Position numbers and translations under genes: made by a program. A stretch of DNA of 64,000 nt from Maritimibacter sp. (lineage in GTDB: Bacteria; Pseudomonadota; Alphaproteobacteria; Rhodobacterales; Rhodobacteraceae), in assembly GCA_011389895.1 (NCBI GenBank), contig JAABTN010000007.1, positions 1 through 64,000 on the forward strand. Reading direction: 5' to 3'. The notes below the pieces were generated by a model. It worked only from the letters and a program-made list of their open reading frames with translations, ran no database searches and had not been told where the DNA came from. The number at the start of each line of letters is the position of its first letter. Position 1 is the first letter of the stretch. Shown here in pieces: positions 16,618 through 25,106 of the stretch.

Positions 16618-17028
16618 ATGCCCCACACCACAAAGATTTCCACGCTCTGGATCGTTGTCATGTTCAACATGGCCTTCGCCGATATCCTGAGCTTTATGTA
16701 TCCCGGCTTTCTCACGCAGGCGCAAACCGGCACGATCGAAGGCGTCACGATCACCCCCGCGTTTCTCCTGATCGCGGCGGTCTTTGTCGAGATTCCGATC
16801 GCGATGATCTTCCTGTCGCGCGTACTCCCGCCCATCAGCCTGCGATGGACAAATCTGGTGGCGGCCTCGGTCACCTTGCTGTTCATCATACTGGGCGGCA
16901 GCCTGACACCGCATTACATCTTCTTCGCTTCGATCGAAGTCTTGGCCCTTCTCTACATCGTCAAGCTGGCTTGGAGCCTGCCGGGAACGCCTCGGGCACA
17001 GCGCAGCGCGGGCAAGGTGCCTGCCTGA
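16618..17028 (+). CDS. Four-TM membrane protein (DUF6326-like)
   Basis: The 136-residue protein has four hydrophobic segments (about 7-25, 44-64, 74-92 and 97-115) and the motifs MFNMAFADILSFMYPGFL and EIPIAMIFLSRVLP. These match my memory of DUF6326, a family often encoded beside TetR regulators. The ATG at 16618 has TCTGGAG 8 bases upstream; a GTG at 16579 is in frame but lacks a ribosome site and lies next to the operator. Expression is probably controlled by the divergent TetR protein. Function unknown; transport or membrane stress are possibilities only. Confidence 0.82.
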   Translation: MPHTTKISTLWIVVMFNMAFADILSFMYPGFLTQAQTGTIEGVTITPAFLLIAAVFVEIPIAMIFLSRVLPPISLRWTNLVAASVTLLFIILGGSLTPHYIFFASIEVLALLYIVKLAWSLPGTPRAQRSAGKVPA

Positions 17029-17049
17029 CCGTGACCCGCACACCCGGCG

Positions 17050-18333
17050 TCACCCCATCTTGCGCGGTTTCGGCCCACCGGTTGCCCAATCCAGAAGCTC
17101 GACCGTGTGCACCACCGGCACCTCGGTCGCGCCCCCGATCTGGATCATGCAGCCGATGTTGCCCGCCGCGATGATCTCGGGTGTCTTCGCTTCAAGCGTG
17201 CGCACCTTGCGGTCCTTGAGCTTTGCCGAAATCTCGGGCTGCATCAGGTTATAGGTGCCGGCCGATCCACAGCACAGATGCGGATCGGCCGGTTCCACCA
17301 CCTCGAACCCGGCGGCCTTGAGCAAGTCCTTCGGATAGGTCTTGATCTGCTGACCATGTTGCAGGCTACAGGCCGCATGATAAGCGACGCGCAGACCCAT
17401 AGGCTGTGCCACCTCGACCCCAAGATCGACGAGAACCTCGGACACATCGCGCGCGATTGCCGACACCCGCGCGGCATCCGCCGCCATGTCGCCCAGCCGG
17501 AACATGTGGCCGTAATCCTTTACCGTGGTGCCGCAGCCCGATGTGTTGATGACGATGGCATCCAACCCCTTGCCGTCCATTTCGCGGCTCCAGGCGCAGA
17601 TGTTGCGGGCGGCGGTGGCATGCGCCTCGGCCTCCTTGCCCATGTGATGGGTCAGCGCGCCACAGCACCCCTGCCCCTTGGCCACCACGACCTCGCACCC
17701 CAACCGGGTCAACAGCCGGATGGTGGCATCGTTGATGTCCGTATCCAACGCCCGCTGGGCACAGCCGGTCATCAACGCCACGCGCCGCCTGCGGGCCCCT
17801 TTCGCCGGGAACACCTGCGCATCATCATTCCGGCTCACCGGCGGGATATGTTTCGGGGCCATGGCAAGCATCGCCCTGAGCCGCGCATCGGGCACAAGAC
17901 CCCGAAACGGCTTCCCGATCTTCGCCCCGAGCAGGGCGAGCCGAAAGCGCCCCGGATAGGGCAGGATACGGGCCAGCGTCCAGCGCAGCAGCCGGTCCAT
18001 CAGGGGCCGTTTGTAGGTCTTCTCGATATGCACCCGCGCATGGTCAACAAGATGCATGTAATGCACGCCCGATGGACAGGTCGTCATGCAGGCAAGACAG
18101 GACAGGCAGCGGTCGATATGCTTCACGGTCTTCTCATCCGCGGGCCGGTCGTTTTCCAGCATGTCCTTGATCAGGTAGATCCGCCCCCTCGGGCTGTCCA
18201 GCTCATCCCCCAGCACCTGGTAGGTCGGACAGGTCGCGGTGCAGAACCCGCAATGCACGCAGGAGCGCAAGACCTCGTTCGCGCGCTGAAGCCCGGGGTC
18301 TTCAAGTTGCTCTTCCGTGAAAAATGTCTGCAT
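17050..18333 (-). CDS. glcF: Glycolate oxidase iron-sulfur subunit
   Basis: The 427-residue protein is the electron-transfer subunit of membrane-associated glycolate oxidase (GlcDEF), which converts glycolate to glyoxylate and passes electrons to quinone. Two ferredoxin-type 4Fe-4S motifs are seen near the N-terminus (CVHCGFCTATCP, about 26-37, and CLSCLACMTTCP, about 75-86). Two CCG-domain cysteine clusters follow (GCCGAL and CCGSAGTYN). Gene order is glcD, glcE, glcF, with only one base between the glcE stop and this start. Confidence 0.95.
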   Translation of the reverse strand: MQTFFTEEQLEDPGLQRANEVLRSCVHCGFCTATCPTYQVLGDELDSPRGRIYLIKDMLENDRPADEKTVKHIDRCLSCLACMTTCPSGVHYMHLVDHARVHIEKTYKRPLMDRLLRWTLARILPYPGRFRLALLGAKIGKPFRGLVPDARLRAMLAMAPKHIPPVSRNDDAQVFPAKGARRRRVALMTGCAQRALDTDINDATIRLLTRLGCEVVVAKGQGCCGALTHHMGKEAEAHATAARNICAWSREMDGKGLDAIVINTSGCGTTVKDYGHMFRLGDMAADAARVSAIARDVSEVLVDLGVEVAQPMGLRVAYHAACSLQHGQQIKTYPKDLLKAAGFEVVEPADPHLCCGSAGTYNLMQPEISAKLKDRKVRTLEAKTPEIIAAGNIGCMIQIGGATEVPVVHTVELLDWATGGPKPRKMG

Positions 18334-18334
18334 C

Positions 18335-19471
18335 TCAGCTTCCCATGAGCCCGGGGTTCAAGATGCCCCTCGGGTCGAATTTCTGCTTCAGGGCCCGGCT
18401 CAGCGCCGCCACACCGGGCGGCTCGGGTTGAAAGACCGCGACCCGCGCCCGGGTCTCGGCGCTGGCCCGCATGAGCGTGGCATGGCCCCCGAACTCGGCG
18501 AGGGTGGTGCGCAGCACCTTGGCCCCCGCATCGCCGCCCTCGCGCATGAGAAGCCACAAAAGTCCCCCGCCCCAGTCCATCAGCCCGCCTTGGACACGCG
18601 CACCAAGCGTTGCGAGAAGTCTGGGGCCATCCGTGGGCTTCACGCTCACCCGCCACACCGCCCCGGCCCGGTCCGACAGGCAGGCGACATCGCGCACCTC
18701 GGCCCAAAGCGCGGCACTTTCGTCGGCCTCGAGGCGATCAAAGCCCGCCAGCGCCCCGGTGGCCAGCGCCCCGGTCCTATACTCTACCGCGCCCCGCAAT
18801 CCCTCGATGCGCACCATGGTGCGCCCACCGATCTCATGCGCCGCCCCGGTTACATCGAAAGGCGACCCGAGCGCCGCCGACAGACTGGCCACCGCGCGCT
18901 CTGGATCGAGCCCTTCGGCCACCAGAGTCGCCTGCGTCTCGGGCCGCGCCTGCACCTTGAGGCTCACCTCGGTCAGAACGCCGAGCGTGCCCCATGACCC
19001 CGCCATCAGTTTCACCAAGTCATAGCCGGTCACGTTCTTCATCACCCGGCCCCCGTTCTTGATCACCCGGCCGGCGCCATCGACAAAACGCGCGCCAAGC
19101 GTGAAATCCCGCGCCGCGCCGCCTTGGATCCTGCGCGGGCCCGAGGCATTGGCGGCGACCATCCCGCCGATGGTCGAAACCCCCTCGGTGCCCAGCAAGA
19201 CCCGGTGATCCATCGGCTCGAACGCCAAACGCTGACCTTCCCCCGCAAGCAATGTCTCGACCTCGTCCAGCGCGGTTCCGGCCTTGACCACAAGGGTCAG
19301 CGCCCCGGGTTCATAAAGCGTGACCCCGCTCAACCCCCGGGTCGACACCAGATCGCCCACGACCGGCGCGCCCACGTCGCGTGTCCCGCCGCCCCGGATC
19401 TTCAGCGCACCATTGGCCCCCCGGATCATCGCGGCCAGGTCCGCCTCGCTTGTCAGCTTGTCCATCTTCAT
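18335..19471 (-). CDS. glcE: Glycolate oxidase FAD-binding subunit
   Basis: The 378-residue protein is the second FAD-type subunit of glycolate oxidase. It has the FAD_binding_4 fold, with KIRGGGT near residues 24-30 and the STIGGMVAANASGPRR segment (about 110-125) that contacts FAD, and the NVTGYDLVKLMAGSWGTLG block. Length fits GlcE (about 350-400). The ATG at 19471 has only a weak GGAA upstream; the Met two codons later is equally possible. The gap to glcD (84 bases) is filled by a two-hairpin repeat, unusual inside an operon. Confidence 0.94.
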   Translation of the reverse strand: MKMDKLTSEADLAAMIRGANGALKIRGGGTRDVGAPVVGDLVSTRGLSGVTLYEPGALTLVVKAGTALDEVETLLAGEGQRLAFEPMDHRVLLGTEGVSTIGGMVAANASGPRRIQGGAARDFTLGARFVDGAGRVIKNGGRVMKNVTGYDLVKLMAGSWGTLGVLTEVSLKVQARPETQATLVAEGLDPERAVASLSAALGSPFDVTGAAHEIGGRTMVRIEGLRGAVEYRTGALATGALAGFDRLEADESAALWAEVRDVACLSDRAGAVWRVSVKPTDGPRLLATLGARVQGGLMDWGGGLLWLLMREGGDAGAKVLRTTLAEFGGHATLMRASAETRARVAVFQPEPPGVAALSRALKQKFDPRGILNPGLMGS

Positions 19472-19479
19472 CGTTCCAC

Positions 19480-19550
19480 AAATATTCCGGAGGGGGTCCG
19501 GGGGAGGTTGACCTCCCCCGGCTGCGCGCCCGGGGACATTGCCCGGGCGC
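19480..19550 (+). repeat. Intergenic two-hairpin repeat, copy 3 (AAATA-box element)
   Basis: The box AAATATTCCGGAGGGGG (19480-19496) is followed by a hairpin with 10-bp arms (CCGGGGGAGG-TTGA-CCTCCCCCGG, 19498-19521) and a second with 9-bp arms (GCGCCCGGG/CCCGGGCGC, 19526-19550). It occupies nearly all of the glcD-glcE spacer, antisense to the operon. It could stabilise the upstream glcD message or reduce read-through into glcE. Confidence 0.65.
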
Positions 19551-19555
19551 GGCCG

Positions 19556-20989
19556 CTACATACCGCGTCTGATCTTCGAGGCCTCAAGCGGGAACACCTT
19601 CGCGGGGTTCAGGATCCAGCTTGGATCGAACACGTCCTTCACCTGCATCTGAACCTCCAGATCGTCGGGGGTATATTGCTTTGTCATCAGGTCGCGTTTC
19701 TCGATCCCGACCCCGTGTTCCCCGGTCAGACATCCGCCGACCTCGACACAGAGCGTCAGGATATCCGCGCCCAGCGCCTCGGCCTTGGCAAGATCACCGG
19801 GTCTATTGGCATCGTAGATGATCAGCGGATGCATATTGCCATCGCCCGCGTGAAACACGTTGCCCACACCCAGCCCGTAGCTTTCGGTCAGCTCGGCGAT
19901 CCGGGTCAGGACATGGGGCAGCGCGCTTACCGGGATGGTGCCATCAAGGCAGATGTAGTCGCCCTTCTGCCCCATGGCCCCGAAGGCGCTTTTGCGGCCA
20001 AGCCAGATCAGCGCGCTTTCTTCCGCGCTGGCGCTTTCGCGCACTTCCACGGGGTTGTGGCGCCCCGCGATCTCGATGATCCGGGAAAGCTGGTCTTTGA
20101 TCTCGGCCTCGCTGCCTTCGACCTCGATGATCAACAGCGCCTCACACACCGGGTATCCCGCGCCGGTAAATGCCTCGGTCGCCTCGATGCAGGGGCGGTC
20201 CATGAACTCGATCGCGACCGGCACGATCCCGGTCTTGATGATATCGGACACGCAGGCCCCCGCCACCTCGTTGGCATCGAAGCCGATCAGCACGGGCCGC
20301 GCCCCCTCGGGCTTGGCGAGAATGCGCAAGGTCGCCTCGGTCACAACGCCCAACTGCCCCTCTGAGCCGCAGACCAGACCCAGAAGATCCAGACCCCCGG
20401 CATCAAGATGCGCCCCGCCGATCTCGACCACCTCGCCATCCGCCATGACGAGGGTGACCCCCATCAGGTTGTTGGTGGTGACACCGTATTTCAAACAATG
20501 CGCCCCGCCCGAATTCATCGCGATGTTCCCCGCGATGGCGCAGGCAAGCTGGCTGGAGGGATCGGGGGCATAGAAAAAACCATCGGCCTCGACCGCGCCG
20601 GTCACCGCGAGGTTCGTGCGCCCCGACTGCACCCGGATGAACCGGTTGTCATAATCCGTTTCCAACACCTCGGTGAGCCGCGCGACGCCAAGGATAACGC
20701 TGTCCGCCGTGGGCAGCGCCCCACCGGCGAGCGAGGTTCCCGCACCGCGCGGCACCACCGGCACGCCTTCGGCATGGCAGATTCGCATGACCGCCGCGAC
20801 CGCCTCGGTGCTGTCGGGCAGAACGGCGCACAAGGGCGGACAGCGATAGGCGCTGAGCGCATCACATTCGTAGGCCTTCAACTCGATCTCGTGCTCGATC
20901 ACGGCGTCTTCGGGCAGGACACCACGCAACAGCGCGACGATACGGTCCTTCTTGCCCAGAACATCGGGGCTTGGGACGGGCATTTGCAT
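19556..20989 (-). CDS. glcD: Glycolate oxidase catalytic FAD subunit
   Basis: The 477-residue FAD-dependent subunit oxidises glycolate. The PP-loop type FAD_binding_4 region is present (VPRGAGTSLAGGALP and IAGNIAMNSGGAHCLKYG), with the FAD-oxidase C domain ending in GGCLTGEHGVGIEKRD. The start is set at the ATG with AGGAGG 9 bases upstream (20989); an in-frame start 30 bases earlier would include the ribosome site. It leads the glcDEF operon. The 96-base gap upstream is shared with a divergent gene; GATAAT on the minus strand there is a possible -10 box. No glcC-type regulator is adjacent. Confidence 0.95.
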   Translation of the reverse strand: MQMPVPSPDVLGKKDRIVALLRGVLPEDAVIEHEIELKAYECDALSAYRCPPLCAVLPDSTEAVAAVMRICHAEGVPVVPRGAGTSLAGGALPTADSVILGVARLTEVLETDYDNRFIRVQSGRTNLAVTGAVEADGFFYAPDPSSQLACAIAGNIAMNSGGAHCLKYGVTTNNLMGVTLVMADGEVVEIGGAHLDAGGLDLLGLVCGSEGQLGVVTEATLRILAKPEGARPVLIGFDANEVAGACVSDIIKTGIVPVAIEFMDRPCIEATEAFTGAGYPVCEALLIIEVEGSEAEIKDQLSRIIEIAGRHNPVEVRESASAEESALIWLGRKSAFGAMGQKGDYICLDGTIPVSALPHVLTRIAELTESYGLGVGNVFHAGDGNMHPLIIYDANRPGDLAKAEALGADILTLCVEVGGCLTGEHGVGIEKRDLMTKQYTPDDLEVQMQVKDVFDPSWILNPAKVFPLEASKIRRGM

Positions 20990-21085
20990 GGGCGGCCTCC
21001 TGCCATGGGTTTGGGGCAAATTATCCGAATTCCTCCCATGCTCCTAGCCCTTGCGCAAAGACGTGAAAACGGGTCATGTCAGCGC

Positions 21086-21496
21086 ATGGTTTGGGTCAAG
21101 ATCATTCACATTCTTTGCGTCATGGGCTGGATGACGTCGATCTTCGCGGTGCCCCGCGCGCTCATCTACTGGAAGCGCGACTGGGACAGGACGGGGACAC
21201 AGGGCCCGATCGGCGATCTGACCTTCCGGCTCTACCGCTTTTCCGCCGGGCTTGGCGTGATCGCCGCGATCACCGGTCTTTGGCTTGCCGTCCTGCTCGG
21301 GTTGCCCGGCTGGGCCTGGCTGAAACTCGCGGTCGTCGCTGTTCTTGCCCTGCATTACGTCTGGACCGGGCGGCTGGTGGCCAAGGCGCGGCGCGGGCGT
21401 TTTGATGACAGCGACCGGTTCTTGCGCATTTTCAACGAGGTCTCGGTCATCGTGGTCATCGCCATCCTCTGGATCGTCGTGGCCAAGCCGTTTTGA
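21086..21496 (+). CDS. Four-TM membrane protein, CopD/HemJ-like
   Basis: The 136-residue protein begins VWVKIIHILCVMGWMTSIF, a His-containing first helix reminiscent of HemJ (protoporphyrinogen oxidase) and CopD families. Three more TM helices follow, with a second conserved-looking His in ALHYVWTGRLVA. It is shorter and more diverged than the usual HemJ, so I stop at the superfamily level. The long frame upstream lies antisense to glcD and is not coding. It is followed after 14 bases by the DUF599 gene, so the two are probably expressed together. Confidence 0.75.
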   Translation: MVWVKIIHILCVMGWMTSIFAVPRALIYWKRDWDRTGTQGPIGDLTFRLYRFSAGLGVIAAITGLWLAVLLGLPGWAWLKLAVVAVLALHYVWTGRLVAKARRGRFDDSDRFLRIFNEVSVIVVIAILWIVVAKPF

Positions 21497-21510
21497 TGCC
21501 GGAGGCCCTG

Positions 21511-22221
21511 ATGCCCGATATGCTCGCCGGGTTCACCGTTTTCGACGCCGCCGCGTTCGTGCTTCTCATCTTGGGGTGGCAGGGGATCGGCTGGCTCATC
21601 GAACATTCAAGCGACGCCCGGCCATCGACATCGAAGGTGATGACCCGCTATCGGCGCGACTGGTTGCGCCAATACGTGACCCGCAACCCGCGCATTTTCG
21701 ACAGTTCGGTACTTGGCTCGCTACGGCAAGGCACCACGTTCTTCGCCTCGGCCTGTATGATCGCGATCGGCGGCGGGCTCGCCCTTCTTGGCAACACCGA
21801 CCGGCTTGTCGGCGTGGCCGAGGACCTGACCACCGGGCAGATCGCACCGGATCATGTCTGGGAGGCAAAGATCCTCGCGGTGATCGTGCTCGTCGCCTCG
21901 GGGTTTCTCGCCTTCGTCTGGTCACACCGGTTGTTTGGTTACTGCGCGGTGGTCATGGCCTCGGTCCCGAACGAGATCGACGACCCCGCCGCCTACCCCC
22001 GTGCCGCCAAGGCCGCCGAGATCAACATCAACGCCGCCCGCAGCTACAACCGCGGCCTGCGCGCGGTCTATTTCGCGATGGCCGCGCTGGCATGGCTTTT
22101 GGGGCCGGTCGCGTTGATGGTGTCGGTTGTGGTGACCTTCGTGATCCTGTGGCGACGTGAATTTGCCTCACGATCCCGCGCAACGCTGTTGGCCCCGGAC
22201 ACGCACCAAGGCCCACGATAG
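21511..22221 (+). CDS. DUF599 family membrane protein
   Basis: The 236-residue protein has four hydrophobic segments (about 8-28, 72-95, 118-138 and 185-215), with a conserved-looking central part (RNPRIFDSSVLGSLRQGTTF) typical of DUF599, a family of alphaproteobacterial and plant membrane proteins of unknown function. The start at 21511 has GGAGG 5 bases upstream; an ATG overlapping the previous stop (21496) is in frame but has no ribosome site. It is partnered with the CopD/HemJ-like gene. Confidence 0.85.
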   Translation: MPDMLAGFTVFDAAAFVLLILGWQGIGWLIEHSSDARPSTSKVMTRYRRDWLRQYVTRNPRIFDSSVLGSLRQGTTFFASACMIAIGGGLALLGNTDRLVGVAEDLTTGQIAPDHVWEAKILAVIVLVASGFLAFVWSHRLFGYCAVVMASVPNEIDDPAAYPRAAKAAEININAARSYNRGLRAVYFAMAALAWLLGPVALMVSVVVTFVILWRREFASRSRATLLAPDTHQGPR

Positions 22222-22311
22222 CGCCGCGTGCAGGGGGCGCCGCACCCGCATTGCACCCCGGTCCCACCGAACAAGATACCGTTCGTGGGCTTACAAGGTG
22301 CACGAGATGTC

Positions 22312-22641
22312 CTAGCTGGTGGCGTTCATCCGCTCGATATAGGCGCGAAGCTCTTCGGCCTCTCGGCGGGCGTCGCGCAATCCGTCCATTGCGGCGCGCA
22401 ATTCGGCCTCGGTCTGATGCTGTTGGTTGGACAATTCCGATTCGCGCTGCTGAAGGTAGGTGATCGCCTGATCGCGGGTTTCCTCGGCTTCATGCAGGGC
22501 CTGCGCCATGCGGTCCAATTCGCCCATCTCGGCCCCGGAAACGCGGGTGAACCGGTGGATCAGCCAGTGGGCGAACCATCCCAGCGCGAACGCGATGAAA
22601 AGGATGACTGCCGTCACGATAATGAACTCGGCTCTGTTCAT
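22312..22641 (-). CDS. Small membrane-anchored coiled-coil protein
   Basis: The 109-residue protein has one N-terminal TM helix (about 6-26) and then a long charged helix from about residue 38 to the end, rich in Glu, Arg and Ala with heptad-like spacing, so it probably forms a coiled coil. It starts 12 bases after the OmpA-family gene and is surely in the same operon. The pairing suggests an envelope-structure role. I know of no named family. Confidence 0.78.
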   Translation of the reverse strand: MNRAEFIIVTAVILFIAFALGWFAHWLIHRFTRVSGAEMGELDRMAQALHEAEETRDQAITYLQQRESELSNQQHQTEAELRAAMDGLRDARREAEELRAYIERMNATS

Positions 22642-22653
22642 GTGTCCCTATCC

Positions 22654-25044
22654 CTATCGTTCGGGCCGGGGAGGCGCGCTGACGCCCTCCAGCTCCGGGT
22701 GCACCACGACGGCAGGGGCAAGGGGGTCCTCGGTCTCTGTCTCGGTGGCGTCGTTATCCGTTGTTGTATCATCTTGCGCGGGCGCATCCGTTTCGGTCGC
22801 CTCTTCCCCCGATGCCACGTCACCGGCCTCGGCATCTGCATCAGGCGTGGCCGCATCGCCGGTCTCATCGCCAGCGTTGTCTGTTGCATCAGCCGTATCA
22901 TCACCGGTGGCAGCGTCTTCCTCCGGCGCATCGGCCTCTGGCGCGTCAGCTTCAGGCGCGTCTTCGACAGCCTGTTCGCCAGCTTCTTCGTCCGTGGCCT
23001 CGTCCGCCCCGGCCGCCGGGGCCTCCTCCTCGGTCGCCTCTGCGTCTGCGGCCCCCGCGTCTTCCGGCGTCGTCGCGTCGTCCTCCGCGCCCGCCTCTTC
23101 AACGGTTTCCTCATCCGTGGCCTGCGCGATCTCCTCGACCTCGTCGGTCGGGCGCGGGCGCGGGCGCAGGGTGCCAAGGTCTTCGTCGGCGGTCTGCGGC
23201 AGGCCTTCGGAAATATCCTCTTCCTCGGGCAAGTCCTCGGTTCCGATCAAGCGGAATTCGATCCGGCGGTTTTCCTCGCGCCCTTCCTCGGTATCGTTGT
23301 CGGCAATGGGCTGTTCCTCACCATACCCGTGGGCATTGAGGTTCGAGGTCAGCACGCGACGCGCCAGAAGCGCGTTCAAAACCGAATTGGCGCGTTGCTG
23401 CGACAGTGCCTTGTTCAATTCTTCCGACCCCTGGCTGTCCGTGTGCCCGCCGATTTCCATCGGCACCTCGTCACAATCCTTGAGGATATCGGCGATCTTG
23501 TCGATGGTCGGCCCGGCGCTTGCCTCGATCTCGACCGATCCGGGCGCAAAGGTGATCTTGGAGTCACGCAGTATGTCATTGATCCGGTTGACACATTGCT
23601 CGGGGCTGGGGCGCGCGGCAACCGGATTGAGCGCCTCGTCATAGGTGACATTCACGCGAAATTCTTCCGAGCCGCCCAGCTTTGAGGCGAGGATGCGCGA
23701 AATCTCGGCGCTGGCGTTCTCGTTCCCGGTGTTTCCGCGAAGCTCAACCAGAGATGGCTGCACGATCGCTGCCCCGTTATCAAGCTGGCTCAACGCCTCG
23801 ATCGCGGCGAGCACGCGCACCGACCAGTTCGGGGGCAACCCCTGATCCAGCCGGGCGGCCATGTAAACCTTGTCGATCCCGAATCGCGCGCGCGCCACGC
23901 TTTCGGTGATGCTGCGTTGCTGCGCGTCCGACAGCCGCCCGCGAAGCTGGACCAGCCCCTCGGGGCTGAGCGTCGCGGTGAATTCCGCAGTTCCGGTCCC
24001 ACTCTCATCCTCGCCCTCGGTGTGCGTGGCGTTCAGGGAAAACACCTCCGGAAGATCGGCCTCAAGCTCGCCCACGACCCGGTCGAAATTGCGCTGTGCG
24101 ACCGACGCGGGCGCGACCAGCGACACGTCGGCATCCGAAAACGTGATCGTGCCGGCACCCAGTTCGCGCATCGCGGCGATGCCGGTCGACACGGCGCGGG
24201 GCCAGTCCGCGGACGGAACGCCAAGGCCAAGGGTGCAATCGGGCCGCCCGTTCACACCCGCCGCGATCCCGGCGGCAATGATCTGTGTGCGCCCCTCTTC
24301 GGTCCCGGCGGTGCAGGCGTCGAACCGTGCCCCCTCCTCGTCGACCACGAAGCGCGCGGTGAACGGCGTCACCACCGGGCGCGGCGCCGAGATTGTAAGA
24401 GACAACCGCACACCGCCGGGCACACGGCGCGCCAGCGCGCGTTCCCAGTCCGCCTTTTGCGCGGCGCTGTCGGCAATTGCCTCGACCCCGACACGCTCGG
24501 CATCCATCGAGACCTTCGAGCGCGGCAGTTCCTCAAGCGCGTAGAGCGCGAAATCAAGCGCGGCGTCCCAGCCCTCGGGCACCGGGTAATTCGCGGTTTC
24601 CAGAAGATCGCGCACCTCGCGGCCCAGCGTGATGCGGCTGACCCGTTGGTTCAGCGCATCACGGTCGGTGGCAGCAGGAACCAGACCGATCATCGAGATA
24701 CCGGAGGCATTGCGCAGGATTTCGACCGAGAAGCGCGGCGGCGCGATGGCGCGGCGCGGGGGCACATTCATCCGGTCGATGACCCGGCTGCTCTCGACCT
24801 GCCCGCCCGCGATGGACAGCGCCTGAAACCGGTCGGTTTCGCTTGGGGCGGTCCCGGACAGCACGACCTGAAGCCCGTCTGTATCGACATGGGCCCAATC
24901 TTCACCCTGTAAAATCAGCTCGTTCTCGATCGTGCTCTTGGAAACCGTTTCGATCACGCCAACCGCGCTCCACGCCGCAAGCACCGCGATAGCGGCAGCC
25001 GCGAGGAAGATTGCGGGAAACAGGATGAATTTGGACAGACGCAT
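22654..25044 (-). CDS. OmpA family protein with long acidic C-terminal tail
   Basis: The 796-residue protein starts with a TM helix (about 7-29), so it is anchored in the inner membrane and not secreted as a free protein. A long middle region contains repeated BON-like segments, e.g. around residues 50-110. The OmpA C-terminal peptidoglycan-binding domain lies at about 490-600 (EIGGHTDSQGSEELNKALSQ, with the Asp and Arg residues that hold diaminopimelate). The last 195 residues are almost only Ala, Glu, Asp, Thr and Pro and look disordered. The gene lies between ubiA and the coiled-coil gene. Confidence 0.88.
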   Translation of the reverse strand: MRLSKFILFPAIFLAAAAIAVLAAWSAVGVIETVSKSTIENELILQGEDWAHVDTDGLQVVLSGTAPSETDRFQALSIAGGQVESSRVIDRMNVPPRRAIAPPRFSVEILRNASGISMIGLVPAATDRDALNQRVSRITLGREVRDLLETANYPVPEGWDAALDFALYALEELPRSKVSMDAERVGVEAIADSAAQKADWERALARRVPGGVRLSLTISAPRPVVTPFTARFVVDEEGARFDACTAGTEEGRTQIIAAGIAAGVNGRPDCTLGLGVPSADWPRAVSTGIAAMRELGAGTITFSDADVSLVAPASVAQRNFDRVVGELEADLPEVFSLNATHTEGEDESGTGTAEFTATLSPEGLVQLRGRLSDAQQRSITESVARARFGIDKVYMAARLDQGLPPNWSVRVLAAIEALSQLDNGAAIVQPSLVELRGNTGNENASAEISRILASKLGGSEEFRVNVTYDEALNPVAARPSPEQCVNRINDILRDSKITFAPGSVEIEASAGPTIDKIADILKDCDEVPMEIGGHTDSQGSEELNKALSQQRANSVLNALLARRVLTSNLNAHGYGEEQPIADNDTEEGREENRRIEFRLIGTEDLPEEEDISEGLPQTADEDLGTLRPRPRPTDEVEEIAQATDEETVEEAGAEDDATTPEDAGAADAEATEEEAPAAGADEATDEEAGEQAVEDAPEADAPEADAPEEDAATGDDTADATDNAGDETGDAATPDADAEAGDVASGEEATETDAPAQDDTTTDNDATETETEDPLAPAVVVHPELEGVSAPPRPER

Positions 25045-25106
25045 GAGGCGAGTGGGTCTCGTATTTCGGTCTCGGGATGTCTAGGGCGCTTTCCCGGCAG
25101 GCGCAA

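Noticed and set aside
22263-22289. Hairpin CCCAC(C)GAAC/GTTCGTGGG between convergent genes as a terminator
   Set aside because: The stem is sound, but there is no T-tract on either side, so termination is not supported.
22228-23685. A 485-codon plus-strand frame opposite the OmpA protein
   Set aside because: It is the reverse of the low-complexity acidic tail and of the OmpA domain; it has no ribosome site and no known fold.
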